From: an uncultured Candidatus Marinamargulisbacteria bacterium
GTDB lineage: Bacteria > Margulisbacteria > Riflemargulisbacteria > GWF2-35-9
Reading direction: 5' to 3'
Length of the DNA stretch: 48,022 bases
NCBI GenBank assembly: GCA_903910705.1
Contig: CAIWAN010000068.1
Span: 1-48,022, forward strand
Below are positions 1 to 9,992 of this stretch, piece after piece (positions within the stretch are counted from its first letter, which is position 1; each line of letters starts with the position of its first letter). Both the position numbers and the translations under genes were made by a program. Below the pieces are notes generated by a model. That model was not told where the DNA came from. It did not search any database and was given only the letters and a program-made list of their open reading frames with translations.

Positions 1-337
1 ATTAGAGGTATGTGTTTTACCCCTAAAAAATTTTGGGGGCCCTTGCTCACTGTCAAGTGCTTTTATCTCGTTGTTTGTCTGGGTTCAAGCCCATTTAGCT
101 CTCCGTTTTTACTCATCTACCCGACCAAATTTTATGCGCCCCAAAAAGATCTAGTTCTCTCGTCTAACCTTCAATTCGGATTGTTTAATCAACCCGAATA
201 AACACCGTCAAAACCCCTTTATATCCAAACAATAAGCATGCACAAATTGTCATGTTTATTACTTGCTTCCTTTTGGGCATATAGTTTAAAGCTGCTAGAA
301 AAAGTGTAGTGGGGGTACAGCAGCAAAGGGGTAATAA
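1..337. other. Non-coding stretch before first gene
   Basis: No gene is supported here. A 63-codon open frame (10-201) has no convincing ribosome binding site and no recognisable protein character. A short AT-rich inverted repeat lies at 20-38. GCTGCT (291-296) can pair with AGCAGC (319-324), forming a small hairpin directly before the ribosome binding site AAAGGGG (325-331) of the gene at 338; it might modulate translation, but this is inference. A TATAGT hexamer at 280-285 is a possible -10 element without a matching -35. Confidence 0.5.
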
Positions 338-2314
338 ATGACGAGTGTAAACACCCGCACACATCGGTGCAGGGTATTACTTACCGCGCTACTAACGGGG
401 ATACTTTCAATATCTTATGGAGGACAGTTAAGTGTACTGGGCTTTTTGCCAGGCCCAACGGAGGCAAGTTCGATCCTATCGGACAATGAAACCTCCTGCA
501 TCTTAACTGTTTCTCAAGATGAATTTGCTCAGAGCATCCTTATATCCAGCGAAACGAATTTTCAACCGGAAGTTATTACCCCATCCGGCACAACCGCTTG
601 GATCATTCACCTTCAGAACCTCAATGCGGGCAATAATGTCATGCATATCTCGGCTCTCGACGAACTGGGAAATTTAACGGTTCCAGCCTACTTCTCCATA
701 AACTGTACCTCTCCAAGCAATAATCTCAGCAGCAATACCCTCTTGGCTTTCTCTCTCCATCTCTCCGATACAAGTAGCGAAAGCTCCGCCTATACCAATT
801 CAAGACTCATTAGTGTCAATGTCTTCTGGGATAGCACGATCTCTCAAGGCGTCTCCTTTTATATCACCGAGAACGCCACCTCTACCCCCAACGCCGCTCA
901 GGATAGTCCAGGCTGGCTCGATCACATCGTCTCCTATTCCATCCTCGGCCTAGAAGGCCCCATCACCCTCAGCGTTTTCTCTCGGGACTTCGCCGGTAAT
1001 CTCGCCGTCACCTCCTCGACCATTGCCTTGGATTTGACGCAGCCGTCTTCCGCCTCTCTCTTTCTCGCTGACCCTTCCAATGGCAATCGCCTCACCACGA
1101 ACCAAAGAACCCTTCAGCTCATTGTCTCCGCTCAAACCAACCTTCTCGACATCGCCGGCTTCCTTGTCTCCGAAAATAGCTTTCTTCCCCTTGAGAATGT
1201 TCCCCTTTGGCTCCCTAACTTGCCATCCACGCTCAACCTCCTCAGTGACGGCGATGGCCCTAAATCTGTCTTCCTCTATTTCAAAGACCTCGCCGGCAAC
1301 ATCGCCGTTTCCAGTGCCTCTATCGTCTTAAATACCTCTCCTAAGGCTATTGGGGTTCTAAATAAACTTTGGATCAACGATACAGAGATCAGCTTAACGC
1401 AGGTCGATCAGTTGCGAATGAAACCATTGCAAACAAGCAGCAAAAAACCAAAGTTGAACGTCAAATTTGAAGCGGCCGACCATATCACTCTAATAAATGC
1501 AACAGGAACTAATACTTCTTTTGGATGCTTATTAACAACTGATCTTGCCATTAAGACAACAACATCAAATGCTAGCCCAACCATCAACTTAGACATAACC
1601 CTTCTTGAAGGGAAAAACTCCATAAGTTATGAATTTATGAATTCAGAGGGTACCTTGCTCACGCTTTCTGCGATCCAAGTTATTGCAGACTTCACACCCC
1701 CATTTTTCACCTTTTCTCCAATCAACACCAAAACGATTCAACTCATAAACGGCGGAGCTTATTCTTTCTCAACGAAAGAAGAAGCTATCTTTCGTTTATT
1801 GGTTAGTGACAATGTTGAAGTTAGCACCGTCAATGCTTGGCTAAATGGAGTGCTTGTGTTCAGTAAAACGGCTTTACACCCAACGAGCGACCTCCGAATA
1901 ACCCTTAATACAACAATGGCACAAGGAATGCAAAATTTGCACATTGAGTGTACAGACGGGGTTGGAAATATGAGTGAGTTAGCCTGCAGCATCCTTATGT
2001 CTGGCCCCGTGTCAATAATTGGGAATGTCCTAAACTACCCTAATCCTATGAAAGCGGACAACGGCTCAACCTTTCAGTACAATTTATCTTCCGCCTCTAA
2101 CATCAAATTGGTTCTCTTCGATATGGCTGCACACGAAATGATGGTTCAAACGTTCATGGCAAATTCTGCCGGCGGAAAAAGTGGTCTCAACAAAATAACT
2201 TGGGATGGTCGAGATAAACAGGGCCGAAAAGTAGGCAGCGGACTCTACCTCTTAAAGGTATATACCGACAATAGCTGTCTTGGAAGCTGCAAGATCATTG
2301 TGATTAACAATTAA
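338..2314 (+). CDS. Secreted Ig-repeat protein with FlgD-like C-terminal domain
   Basis: A 658-residue predicted secreted protein. Residues 1-45 contain a basic start and a hydrophobic stretch (LLTALLTGILSI), consistent with a signal peptide. The body is a series of beta-sandwich (Ig-like) repeats; two share the pattern 'DFAGN-AV-SS-I-L' and 'DLAGNIAVSSASIVL' near residues 220 and 320. The last 85 residues form a FlgD-type Ig module beginning with NYPNPM and ending in 'GRKVGSGLYLLKV', the tail found on many exported proteins of T9SS-bearing and candidate-phylum bacteria. The start is set by AAAGGGG six bases upstream of ATG. The PorV-like barrel gene follows after 10 bases, so the two are probably co-transcribed. 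No enzymatic motif is visible; an adhesive or structural surface role is inferred. Confidence 0.75.
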   Translation: MTSVNTRTHRCRVLLTALLTGILSISYGGQLSVLGFLPGPTEASSILSDNETSCILTVSQDEFAQSILISSETNFQPEVITPSGTTAWIIHLQNLNAGNNVMHISALDELGNLTVPAYFSINCTSPSNNLSSNTLLAFSLHLSDTSSESSAYTNSRLISVNVFWDSTISQGVSFYITENATSTPNAAQDSPGWLDHIVSYSILGLEGPITLSVFSRDFAGNLAVTSSTIALDLTQPSSASLFLADPSNGNRLTTNQRTLQLIVSAQTNLLDIAGFLVSENSFLPLENVPLWLPNLPSTLNLLSDGDGPKSVFLYFKDLAGNIAVSSASIVLNTSPKAIGVLNKLWINDTEISLTQVDQLRMKPLQTSSKKPKLNVKFEAADHITLINATGTNTSFGCLLTTDLAIKTTTSNASPTINLDITLLEGKNSISYEFMNSEGTLLTLSAIQVIADFTPPFFTFSPINTKTIQLINGGAYSFSTKEEAIFRLLVSDNVEVSTVNAWLNGVLVFSKTALHPTSDLRITLNTTMAQGMQNLHIECTDGVGNMSELACSILMSGPVSIIGNVLNYPNPMKADNGSTFQYNLSSASNIKLVLFDMAAHEMMVQTFMANSAGGKSGLNKITWDGRDKQGRKVGSGLYLLKVYTDNSCLGSCKIIVINN

Positions 2315-2324
2315 GGATAAACTG

Positions 2325-3236
2325 ATGGAAAGAATTTTAATAATATGGTTCTTTCTCCTTATGATACTGACGCCCCCATTATTTCCGGGGGTGTGGGATC
2401 TTAGCCAGTTAGATAGTTCTGCAAGGATCACTTCGCTTGGAGGGATCGACTCGGTAGCCAATACCCAATTCGAGTCAATATTCGGAAATCCCGGCTCTCT
2501 GGATAACTCCTCAGGACTGTGCTTCGGGTGGATGAATACTCCCCTTATTGGCGACGTTAATTATTTAGTTTCGGGAGCAAAGATCACCAACCTTTTCGGT
2601 TTTGACTTTGGGCTGGGGCTGGGGCTGCAACAGATACGCACCGATGGCATTTATCAAACAGCTTTAGATGGAGGGGGAGACGCCTATATTTTAAACAATC
2701 TTCAATATGATCAGACTCGTCTTTGTTTTTCACTTTCCAGACAACTTCAAGCAGGACTTGCACTTGGCATTGGGATTTCCACGGAACGCATCAACTGGGG
2801 CAGTCTCGGGGCAGGAAATAGTTACGGGCTAGATTTAGGAGCAGAATTCCAACCATTAGAAGGCTTGAAGATAGGGGTTGTCGGGAAGAATATCATGGGA
2901 AAAATGACATGGACCAACAATATTAATGAAAGTTTATCCACTCGGATTAAAGCAGGATCAGAAATAAAGACCCCTTATGGCCTTCTCTTTATCGAAGCAG
3001 AAAGCACAGACACTGGAAAGCCTGATCTCCGAATTGGAACCATCATGCCAATATTTCATTTTGTTGAATTGCGTGCGGGATTTCATCCAGCAGCCTCCGA
3101 TGTTAATAACAATGAATGGTTCAGCCTTGGACTGGGAATTAATAGCTCATTTATTAAATTAGATTATGCCTATAAACATGACTTCAATTACGAAACAAAT
3201 AGTCAGCACACCTTCAGTTTTTTACTGGAAATCTAA
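2325..3236 (+). CDS. PorV/UPF0164-like outer-membrane beta-barrel protein
   Basis: A 303-residue protein with a hydrophobic signal peptide (residues 1-22, IIWFFLLMILTPPLFPG), then the pattern 'SSARITSLGGIDSVAN' and 'IFGNPGSLD', which resembles the conserved start of PorV/UPF0164 barrels (ARxxGMGGA...NPAGL). The rest alternates hydrophobic and polar residues rich in Gly and aromatic residues, as in transmembrane strands, and the protein ends with a strand-like hydrophobic segment (TFSFLLEI). PorV-type proteins are outer-membrane shuttles or porins that accompany type IX cargo in Bacteroidetes and have distant relatives in candidate phyla. It follows the FlgD-tailed protein by 10 bases with AAGGA as ribosome binding site, suggesting it helps export or anchor that protein (inference). 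A general porin is the alternative. Confidence 0.6.
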   Translation: MERILIIWFFLLMILTPPLFPGVWDLSQLDSSARITSLGGIDSVANTQFESIFGNPGSLDNSSGLCFGWMNTPLIGDVNYLVSGAKITNLFGFDFGLGLGLQQIRTDGIYQTALDGGGDAYILNNLQYDQTRLCFSLSRQLQAGLALGIGISTERINWGSLGAGNSYGLDLGAEFQPLEGLKIGVVGKNIMGKMTWTNNINESLSTRIKAGSEIKTPYGLLFIEAESTDTGKPDLRIGTIMPIFHFVELRAGFHPAASDVNNNEWFSLGLGINSSFIKLDYAYKHDFNYETNSQHTFSFLLEI

Positions 3237-3256
3237 CAAACATCAATTTGCCGTGA

Positions 3257-3262
3257 TATAAT
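3257..3262 (+). promoter_or_regulatory. Possible -10 element before giant GH9 gene
   Basis: A perfect TATAAT lies 25 bases before the TTG start at 3288. The hexamer 17 bases upstream (3234-3239, TAACAA) is a poor -35, so this is only a candidate promoter. Confidence 0.3.
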
Positions 3263-3287
3263 AGTTCCTTGCAAAGGGGTTGACATC

Positions 3288-6200
3288 TTGGCTCGACTTA
3301 TTCACTTTCTGGTTGGGCTCCTTCTCTTTTCATTAAGCTTAGGGCTCACCTCTAATACCACCATTAAAGATTTGCAAATTATTTGTGTAAAAAATAATGT
3401 CGTTATCTCAAGAGTCATCCCTTGGGGGCAAGGCTTTTCTGTCGACAGTTCTATCTACCTCGATGATGGTCAATGGGACGTTGGGTTGTATGCCCGAAAT
3501 CTAAACCAGATCGCCCTATACAGCTCTTCTCAAAATATCATTGTCAGCAATGGTTTACCCATTACTCTAAATGTTGCCCTTTTATCAAGGATGAGCCCCA
3601 CCCATATTGGAGTATCAGGCATGAGGAATACTGTTGTCACGGTTCAACTTCTGGCGGTCAGTTCAGGTCTCGACATAAAAAAACAGAAAATGATTGTCCA
3701 TGGCAATACGTTATCTCTGGGTACTCGCTTGATCGGGTCACAATGGAACATGGCAGCAGTTGGTTTTAATGCTGCAGGCATACCGATCCAGATCGCGAGT
3801 ACAGCCACCCCTATTCTGCCTCGACAGGATAATACCCTTGAAATGATCCTTCAGGGGTTCTCTCATGCCCCATCTCTTCTCGCGTATTATCCCCTTAACC
3901 GTGATTTTCGTGATTATTCTGGGAACGGTTTCCATCTGATACCTCGACACAACGACCAACCCTTTTCTGGTCAGTATTACGGGCCCCTTTCTTCCAAACC
4001 TGGAGTCCTCTATGGTGCCACACTAGGGCAAATTCCTTCCGATATCACCAATGGATTTACTGTCTCTGGTTTTATGCAAAAATCGTCTGGCACTCATTAC
4101 GACGGGGTTGCCTTTGGGTTTGGTCATAATGAATACGCAACCCCTAGGATGAATATCGGCTTCTCTAATGGACTTCTTCAAACCTCTGTACATGACTATC
4201 TAAATGATCAATACCTTCCCATCCATGACGGCAAGTGGCATCATATCGCTCTTGTTGTTCCCCCCGCCTCTTCCCCAAGCGCCAATACCTATAGTGTTTA
4301 TCTCGATGGCGAAATGATCTTCAGCGCCCTCGCTAAACGCTTTTCAGATTATGGAGACTTCTTCTTAGGAACATTTAATGGTACAGGCGACGTAGATGGT
4401 CTAATGCTTGACGAAGTCAAAATCTTTAACCGTGCGTTGTCTCCCGAGGCACTGGCACTTGAAGCCACATTCCATGCCGACAACCTACCAACCCCCCTTC
4501 AACCTGAGCTCTTGGCAACATACCCTCTAAATGGCAGTTTTATGGACGAATCAGGCAACGGCCTTCACCTGATGCCTTATCAGTCCAATCAGTTATTTAC
4601 AAACGATTACCTAGGCCCTATAGCCACCACCAAAATACCTTATGGCGGTGTACTCGACATTCCTTCATTAAGCATGGCCGTGGCTTACAGTGCAATAGCA
4701 AATATTATGATCCCAAGTCAATCTCAGGGAGTCATTCCCTTGTTAGGGTTTAAGAACCCAGCATCACCAACCGATCGACTATTAATTTCAGCCCAAAATG
4801 GCCAACTTGTCGTTGATAGGGGAACGTCCCTTCTTCCACTTGGGGCAGACGTTAATGATAACACTTGGCATCAATTGGGTATTATCGTTCAGAGACAAAA
4901 TGGCTTGGACTCAACAACTTTTTACCTTGATGGAATACCCGAATATTCTGAAAGCGATGCCTCGCTGAACATTACCCAGTTCGAGGTTGGCTCTTTAACG
5001 GGGGCTGATTCGGCTGGATTTTCCATTGACGAAATTCAACTCTACTCTACCGCCTTATCGGTCGCCGATCTGATAAAACATACTGACATTCATCCCCTTC
5101 CACCAACAACAGGTGATATCAAAATAAACTTCTCTCCTTTGGGTCAAAATATTAAACAGGTGCGTCTATCTCTTGAACGACGCAATGCCAACGGAACCCC
5201 GATCGAGAAAAAGATCCTTGTATTAACACCCACCTCATCCCAACTGGACTTCTCAACATCACTCATAATAGGGTCGTGGAATATTTCGGCCCTTGCAAGT
5301 GATGCAAGTGGCGTAACCTTGCAAGTTGGTCAGATTGACTGTCGCATCGATCGTCAAGAGCAAAGCAACGCCTATCTTCCACTTGAATCCACAATCATCT
5401 TTCAAACCATTCAGGTATGCGACATTTCCCCTCGAGTAAAGTCTCTCGACATGACCGCTAAAAGTGATTCAGGGGATGAATTCTCTTATCACTCACTCAA
5501 CCCTTCAACCTCGCTAAAAGTTGAGCTACAACTAACCAACAAAATATGGACGGTTGATTTTCTTGGTGTCGATGAATATGGCATCCAAGTCCAGACTGCG
5601 ACCGCCATCATGGACAAGACGTCCAACCTATTAGAGCTAAATCAACACGCGACACTAAATCTGTCATCTTGGATTCTAGAGCCTGACTTATTGGCCTATT
5701 ACCCCCTCGACGATAACTTCCATGACTACTCTGGCCATGGCTATCACTTACAACCCCAATCAACCAACCAGCCTTTTATCGGCAATGCCTTCGGCCCACT
5801 TCCAGCCGTTAGCTCTTCGTACGGGGCAACCCTTGCCAGTATCCCCTCAGGGGTTACTACGGGCTTTACCCTCATGGGGTTCATGCTAAAATCTGGAGGG
5901 AACAATTACAGCGGAACCGCTTTTGGATTCGGCGATACAGGGTATCTTCACCCACGTGCCACGATTGAATTTCCAAGTGGAATCCTTTCTTCTGGCGTGG
6001 GGGATCGCACAAAAGAGTCCTATATTCGAATTCATAATGGCTACTGGCATCATATCGCCCTTGTCGTTCCACCTGCCGTCTATGGCGAAGTCAGCTATGA
6101 TGTTTATGTCGATGGAGTCGCTGCATACAAGGGAGCCATTAAACGATTATCCAGTTATGGAACCTTCAGTCTGGGAACCTTTGTTTCTCCGATTACCTCC

Positions 6201-8951
6201 GATCTTGCTAGTATTCGTTTGGATGACGTTCGGTTATACCAACGGGCACTTTCTCCTCAAGAGATCAACTACTTCGTCTCGCTCCATCCGACACAAAACA
6301 CCATTAGCACCACTGATGGAGGGGCAAGTGTCTCGTTGCCAAGCACGCGTCGCATTATCCCTCCGACACCTGTAACCTTGAACGGACGGTTGGTTCTACA
6401 CCCCATCACCAATGAATGGATTTGTGTGGTGGGTGATTACAACGACTTTATTCGAAACCAACTTCAAGCAGAGTGTGGCAGCTTCTTAACCATTGTTGAT
6501 CAGAATGAGCCAGAGGACTGGTTATGGGAACGTCACTACCGCATCGCTATGCACGAACTGCTTCTGGATTATCAACCAAGGATCAAAAAAAGTTTTGAGT
6601 CCTCGACCAACTTTCAGATCCTTTCTGATGCTCATGAATCCATTGGTATTGCTGAAAACGGATATTGGTTGAATGCGATCGGCATGATGAGAGTGAATAA
6701 AGTGAGTGTTCCGGGAGTGCTCAGTCTAAAGGATGCTGCTACCGCACACTTTGCTTTTATAAAACTAAATCACCCTCTTCAAGAGGGACATAGCTACTAT
6801 ATCAAAACCCCCAGTGGCGAAACTCTAACCATTAACTACATCGAGAAACAACTCATCTCGCGCGCAATAAAAGTTGATCAAATCGGGTATGTGCCTGACG
6901 CAGGCCGAAAATATGCTTATTTAGGGCTTTGGATGGGCGACAAAGGGAAGCTTGATCTTAGTGCTTATAGCGGGAGGCCCTTTTATCTCATCAGTAGCGA
7001 GAATGGTTCGACCGTTTTCTCAGGAACCATCACCCCAAGATTCCCCGCTGGCGACCCTTATCATGATAGCTTCACACATACCGATGGTTGGACCGCTCCA
7101 GCAACAGGCGAAGATGTTTACCAAATGGACTTCTCTAGTTTTACTCAACCAGGCAATTACTATATATATATTCCAGGCATTGGTCGCTCTTGGGGCTTTA
7201 AGTTGAATGGTGACTCACTCGGAGAAGCATTCTATACCCACATTCGCGGCTTATATCACCAACGCTGCGGGATCGATAAAGAAATGCCCTATACCCCTTG
7301 GATCATGGCAGACAACCATAAAACAACATTTGTTGCTGGGTTTGAGTCCAATGACGCCAATTACGGTGCTCGAACCGATGAGTTCGGCTTTCGAAACCCC
7401 GATGGCTCGGCTCGGGCTGTCGATCATTTTCAAGTCATCAAAGAAACAGCAACCAATACTGAACTTACCTCTGTTCATGGGGGGTGGCATGATGCAGCCG
7501 ACTATGATCGTCGAACCTACCATTTTTCTGCTGTTCAAGATCTATTAGCCGCCTATATTTTGTTCCCCCAAAAGTTTATGGATAACCAGTTAAATATCCC
7601 AGAAAGTGGGAATGGGATTCCTGATATTGTTGATGAGGCAACATGGGGAATGGAGCTTTGGAGGCTTGCCCAGAACACCGATGGGGGGATCGGATGTTGG
7701 ATCGAAACCACAAGCCATCCGAGCAATCATAATCCGGGCACTGATACTCAACGCTATTATCTAGCGTTGCCAACCATCCAAAGCTCAATGGAATATGCAG
7801 CGTATGCGTCTCTCTTGGCCAGAGTATATGCCGACATTTTCAGTCACAATCCATCGCTTTCTCTTGCCCAAGAAAAGGCAACTCAATACCTTACCTCTGC
7901 TCAGAAGGCATTCGACTATGCAACCAACACCACCAACGCAGTCAGCTATAATTGGAGCTTTGAAGGTAAATCCTACTCTTATAAAGAAAATCCTAAGTCC
8001 GTAAAAAAGAGCCTAACCTTCAAAGCTGCTTTAAATCTATATGCTCTAACCCGAAACCCACATTTGGTTACGGTTATGCAGGCGAATGAATCCGGAACAA
8101 ATGAGGGGTTTTACTATGACTCCTATAATATGCATTGGAAAACAAACCCCTTTTCCTTTATTGAGGTTCTTTGGTCTAAACAAGACTTTCCTCAATATGC
8201 AACGGCCTATGAGTCTCGGCTTAACAGTTATTCCACAACGGAGTTGACCATGCAGGAAAAGCAACCTTACCGCAATTTTCACTTTTTGCCTGACACCCCC
8301 AAATTTTCCAAAGATCTCCAATGGGGGGGGTCGTGCACGATACGTCGGGGACGTGTGCTGATCGCTGCCTACGCCTTTGCTTTAAAAGCAGGCAACACAG
8401 CTCTTGCAACAACATATCGTAACGCTGCCTTACTATTAAATAACTGGCAAAATGGAGGGAACCCTCTCGGCAGAACATTTACCACGGGGCTTGGGAAAGT
8501 AAGCGTTGTCGATCTTTTACACCATCCCTCCGAGGCAGATGGTATAGCTGAACCGATCCCTGGTATTACGATCTACGGTCTAGTCGGCCAAAATGCTGCT
8601 TCGGCTAGGACGATGGTTAATGCCTTGCGTTATGAAAGTGATCCCTTTATGAAATATATCGGTGGCGATTTTACACTCTTACCTAATAGCTTATCGGGGG
8701 GTAACGATCACATGACCGACCTCCAAATAAAGAACATTCTGGATAATACAGTCCCCATCTGGCGTCGACTAACGAGTGTCGGTATCTGGGAAGTCGCTCA
8801 AAACGAGTTTACCATCTGGGAGACGATCGCTCCTGCAGCAGCCTTTACAGGCTGTTTGATGCCAGACGGATGGATGCCTTCGCAAACCTTGAAAGATCGA
8901 CAACCGGTCAACGACCTGAGGCAGCTTGACGGTTATTTATTCCAACCCTAG
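3288..8951 (+). CDS. Giant secreted GH9 glycosidase with three LamG domains
   Basis: An 1887-residue multidomain enzyme. It begins with a signal peptide (HFLVGLLLFSLSLGL). Three concanavalin-A/LamG-like domains lie near residues 197-394, 402-597 and 800-1000, each opening with 'LLA(Y/T)YPL' and containing 'W(H)HIALVV'-type strands, separated by beta-sandwich linkers. Residues about 1030-1190 form a domain shared with the paralogue at 9993. A cellulase N-terminal Ig domain follows (IKVDQIGYVPDAG, near 1200), then a GH9 catalytic domain with GGWHDAADYD (near 1398; paired Asp of the catalytic base) and 'AQNEFTIWETIAPAAA' near the C-terminus (catalytic acid Glu). GH9 enzymes hydrolyse beta-1,4-glucans; LamG domains bind carbohydrate or protein. 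The start is TTG with AAAGGGG (3274-3280) upstream; the signal peptide supports it. Its stop shares the tetranucleotide CTAG with the convergent gene's stop. The true substrate (cellulose, mixed glucan or the organism's own matrix) is not visible. Confidence 0.9.
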   Translation: MARLIHFLVGLLLFSLSLGLTSNTTIKDLQIICVKNNVVISRVIPWGQGFSVDSSIYLDDGQWDVGLYARNLNQIALYSSSQNIIVSNGLPITLNVALLSRMSPTHIGVSGMRNTVVTVQLLAVSSGLDIKKQKMIVHGNTLSLGTRLIGSQWNMAAVGFNAAGIPIQIASTATPILPRQDNTLEMILQGFSHAPSLLAYYPLNRDFRDYSGNGFHLIPRHNDQPFSGQYYGPLSSKPGVLYGATLGQIPSDITNGFTVSGFMQKSSGTHYDGVAFGFGHNEYATPRMNIGFSNGLLQTSVHDYLNDQYLPIHDGKWHHIALVVPPASSPSANTYSVYLDGEMIFSALAKRFSDYGDFFLGTFNGTGDVDGLMLDEVKIFNRALSPEALALEATFHADNLPTPLQPELLATYPLNGSFMDESGNGLHLMPYQSNQLFTNDYLGPIATTKIPYGGVLDIPSLSMAVAYSAIANIMIPSQSQGVIPLLGFKNPASPTDRLLISAQNGQLVVDRGTSLLPLGADVNDNTWHQLGIIVQRQNGLDSTTFYLDGIPEYSESDASLNITQFEVGSLTGADSAGFSIDEIQLYSTALSVADLIKHTDIHPLPPTTGDIKINFSPLGQNIKQVRLSLERRNANGTPIEKKILVLTPTSSQLDFSTSLIIGSWNISALASDASGVTLQVGQIDCRIDRQEQSNAYLPLESTIIFQTIQVCDISPRVKSLDMTAKSDSGDEFSYHSLNPSTSLKVELQLTNKIWTVDFLGVDEYGIQVQTATAIMDKTSNLLELNQHATLNLSSWILEPDLLAYYPLDDNFHDYSGHGYHLQPQSTNQPFIGNAFGPLPAVSSSYGATLASIPSGVTTGFTLMGFMLKSGGNNYSGTAFGFGDTGYLHPRATIEFPSGILSSGVGDRTKESYIRIHNGYWHHIALVVPPAVYGEVSYDVYVDGVAAYKGAIKRLSSYGTFSLGTFVSPITSDLASIRLDDVRLYQRALSPQEINYFVSLHPTQNTISTTDGGASVSLPSTRRIIPPTPVTLNGRLVLHPITNEWICVVGDYNDFIRNQLQAECGSFLTIVDQNEPEDWLWERHYRIAMHELLLDYQPRIKKSFESSTNFQILSDAHESIGIAENGYWLNAIGMMRVNKVSVPGVLSLKDAATAHFAFIKLNHPLQEGHSYYIKTPSGETLTINYIEKQLISRAIKVDQIGYVPDAGRKYAYLGLWMGDKGKLDLSAYSGRPFYLISSENGSTVFSGTITPRFPAGDPYHDSFTHTDGWTAPATGEDVYQMDFSSFTQPGNYYIYIPGIGRSWGFKLNGDSLGEAFYTHIRGLYHQRCGIDKEMPYTPWIMADNHKTTFVAGFESNDANYGARTDEFGFRNPDGSARAVDHFQVIKETATNTELTSVHGGWHDAADYDRRTYHFSAVQDLLAAYILFPQKFMDNQLNIPESGNGIPDIVDEATWGMELWRLAQNTDGGIGCWIETTSHPSNHNPGTDTQRYYLALPTIQSSMEYAAYASLLARVYADIFSHNPSLSLAQEKATQYLTSAQKAFDYATNTTNAVSYNWSFEGKSYSYKENPKSVKKSLTFKAALNLYALTRNPHLVTVMQANESGTNEGFYYDSYNMHWKTNPFSFIEVLWSKQDFPQYATAYESRLNSYSTTELTMQEKQPYRNFHFLPDTPKFSKDLQWGGSCTIRRGRVLIAAYAFALKAGNTALATTYRNAALLLNNWQNGGNPLGRTFTTGLGKVSVVDLLHHPSEADGIAEPIPGITIYGLVGQNAASARTMVNALRYESDPFMKYIGGDFTLLPNSLSGGNDHMTDLQIKNILDNTVPIWRRLTSVGIWEVAQNEFTIWETIAPAAAFTGCLMPDGWMPSQTLKDRQPVNDLRQLDGYLFQP

Positions 8952-9931
8952 AATCGGCGACGCGGAATTTGTCTTAGCCTCGTCAGGTTCAAGCCACAGC
9001 GAAGCCCAAGCTTATGAAAAAACACTTTTCTCCAAATCTTTCGATAATCGCTCAGGCTTCCTTCCGCATTATATATTCCTTGAATATAGTCAATGAATAG
9101 CTGTCTATGCTTGTGAATACGGTCAATGGTCGCTTGTCTAATCTTTTCGGGATCTAGGTGCATCTGACAAACGGCCGCCACTGTGTTCTTGACTGACACC
9201 TCTTCCGCATCCACATAAAAACAATACCTTTGATCAAACAAAGAGTCTCGACCACCCTTATTATAAGTATTCACTATGGGAAGACCCGACAGTAAATACT
9301 CCGCACTCACATACATGGCTCCTTCTTCGGCCGATAAGCATAAGCCTACCCGACATTCATTCATCTGCGCGGAGACTTTTCTAGACGAAACCCTTTCCAT
9401 AATAGTCACATTCTTAAACATAGCTTGTGTTTCTCTAGCATATTCGGTCTCTTTAGGCAGAAAACCACCGATCAGTTTTATTTTAGTTATTCCTTTTGCT
9501 AGATAGTGCCTTTTGAACGGGGTAAATCTAGCCAGATAAATAGCATCAAAACGCTTCTCAGCCTTTGACATCACTTTATACCTATTCTCATCCAACATAA
9601 TATTGTGATTGCAGATCGTGGAAGGAAACTTTAGCTGCTTGAAATTCTGGTCTTCCATTTCTGAGTTACATAAAATGACAATTCGAAGATTTGTATGAAG
9701 AGATGTAATGGGTTGTAATTCTTCAACCAATTTGGCTGCCGCATCCATGTCTTCACATTGCCACCCCAAGTGCAAAAGAATATAAGTTCTTCTTGTTCCG
9801 ATTGACCGGATAAAAGCAGTCTTTTGATTCAGAAAATCTTTCTCAAAAGAAACTAAGATGTAGGGCCTCCAACTGATGATACAAGCAGGCAAGAAAATCT
9901 TACTAGGAAGTGATTTTAGTTCTTTCAACAT
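8948..9931 (-). CDS. Glycosyltransferase, GT-B fold (GT4-like C-terminus)
   Basis: A 327-residue protein whose C-terminal half matches the donor-binding lobe of GT4/GT1-type glycosyltransferases: 'GLCLSAEEGAMYVSAEYLLS' carries the E-x7-E-like spacing (acidic residues before a hydrophobic helix), followed by 'GLPIVNTYNKGGRDS'. 'YLARFTPFKRHYLA' resembles the nucleotide-sugar loop usually written 'GRL...KG'. The N-terminal acceptor lobe is short and atypical, lacking the usual Gly-rich loop, so the protein may be a reduced GT-B enzyme. It is the only minus-strand gene between two GH9 paralogues, transcribed divergently from the second and convergently to the first. Acceptor and sugar are unknown. 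Exact family assignment is uncertain, glycosyltransferase nature is likely. Confidence 0.65.
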   Translation of the reverse strand: MLKELKSLPSKIFLPACIISWRPYILVSFEKDFLNQKTAFIRSIGTRRTYILLHLGWQCEDMDAAAKLVEELQPITSLHTNLRIVILCNSEMEDQNFKQLKFPSTICNHNIMLDENRYKVMSKAEKRFDAIYLARFTPFKRHYLAKGITKIKLIGGFLPKETEYARETQAMFKNVTIMERVSSRKVSAQMNECRVGLCLSAEEGAMYVSAEYLLSGLPIVNTYNKGGRDSLFDQRYCFYVDAEEVSVKNTVAAVCQMHLDPEKIRQATIDRIHKHRQLFIDYIQGIYNAEGSLSDYRKIWRKVFFHKLGLRCGLNLTRLRQIPRRRF

Positions 9932-9992
9932 AGAGATATCATAACATAGTTACTTTTCTCTGTTTCCTGTATGATTAAACACAGAGGCACTG

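Noticed and set aside
79-95. GGTTCAAGCC-like T-arm resembling a tRNA
   Set aside because: The loop size is wrong for a T-arm, and no acceptor stem, anticodon arm or D-arm could be built around it.
10-201. 63-codon open frame at the left edge
   Set aside because: No ribosome binding site, odd composition and no recognisable protein features; likely chance.
5923-6375. 150-codon plus-strand frame in the third LamG domain
   Set aside because: Out of frame with the GH9 gene, which has continuous domain structure here.
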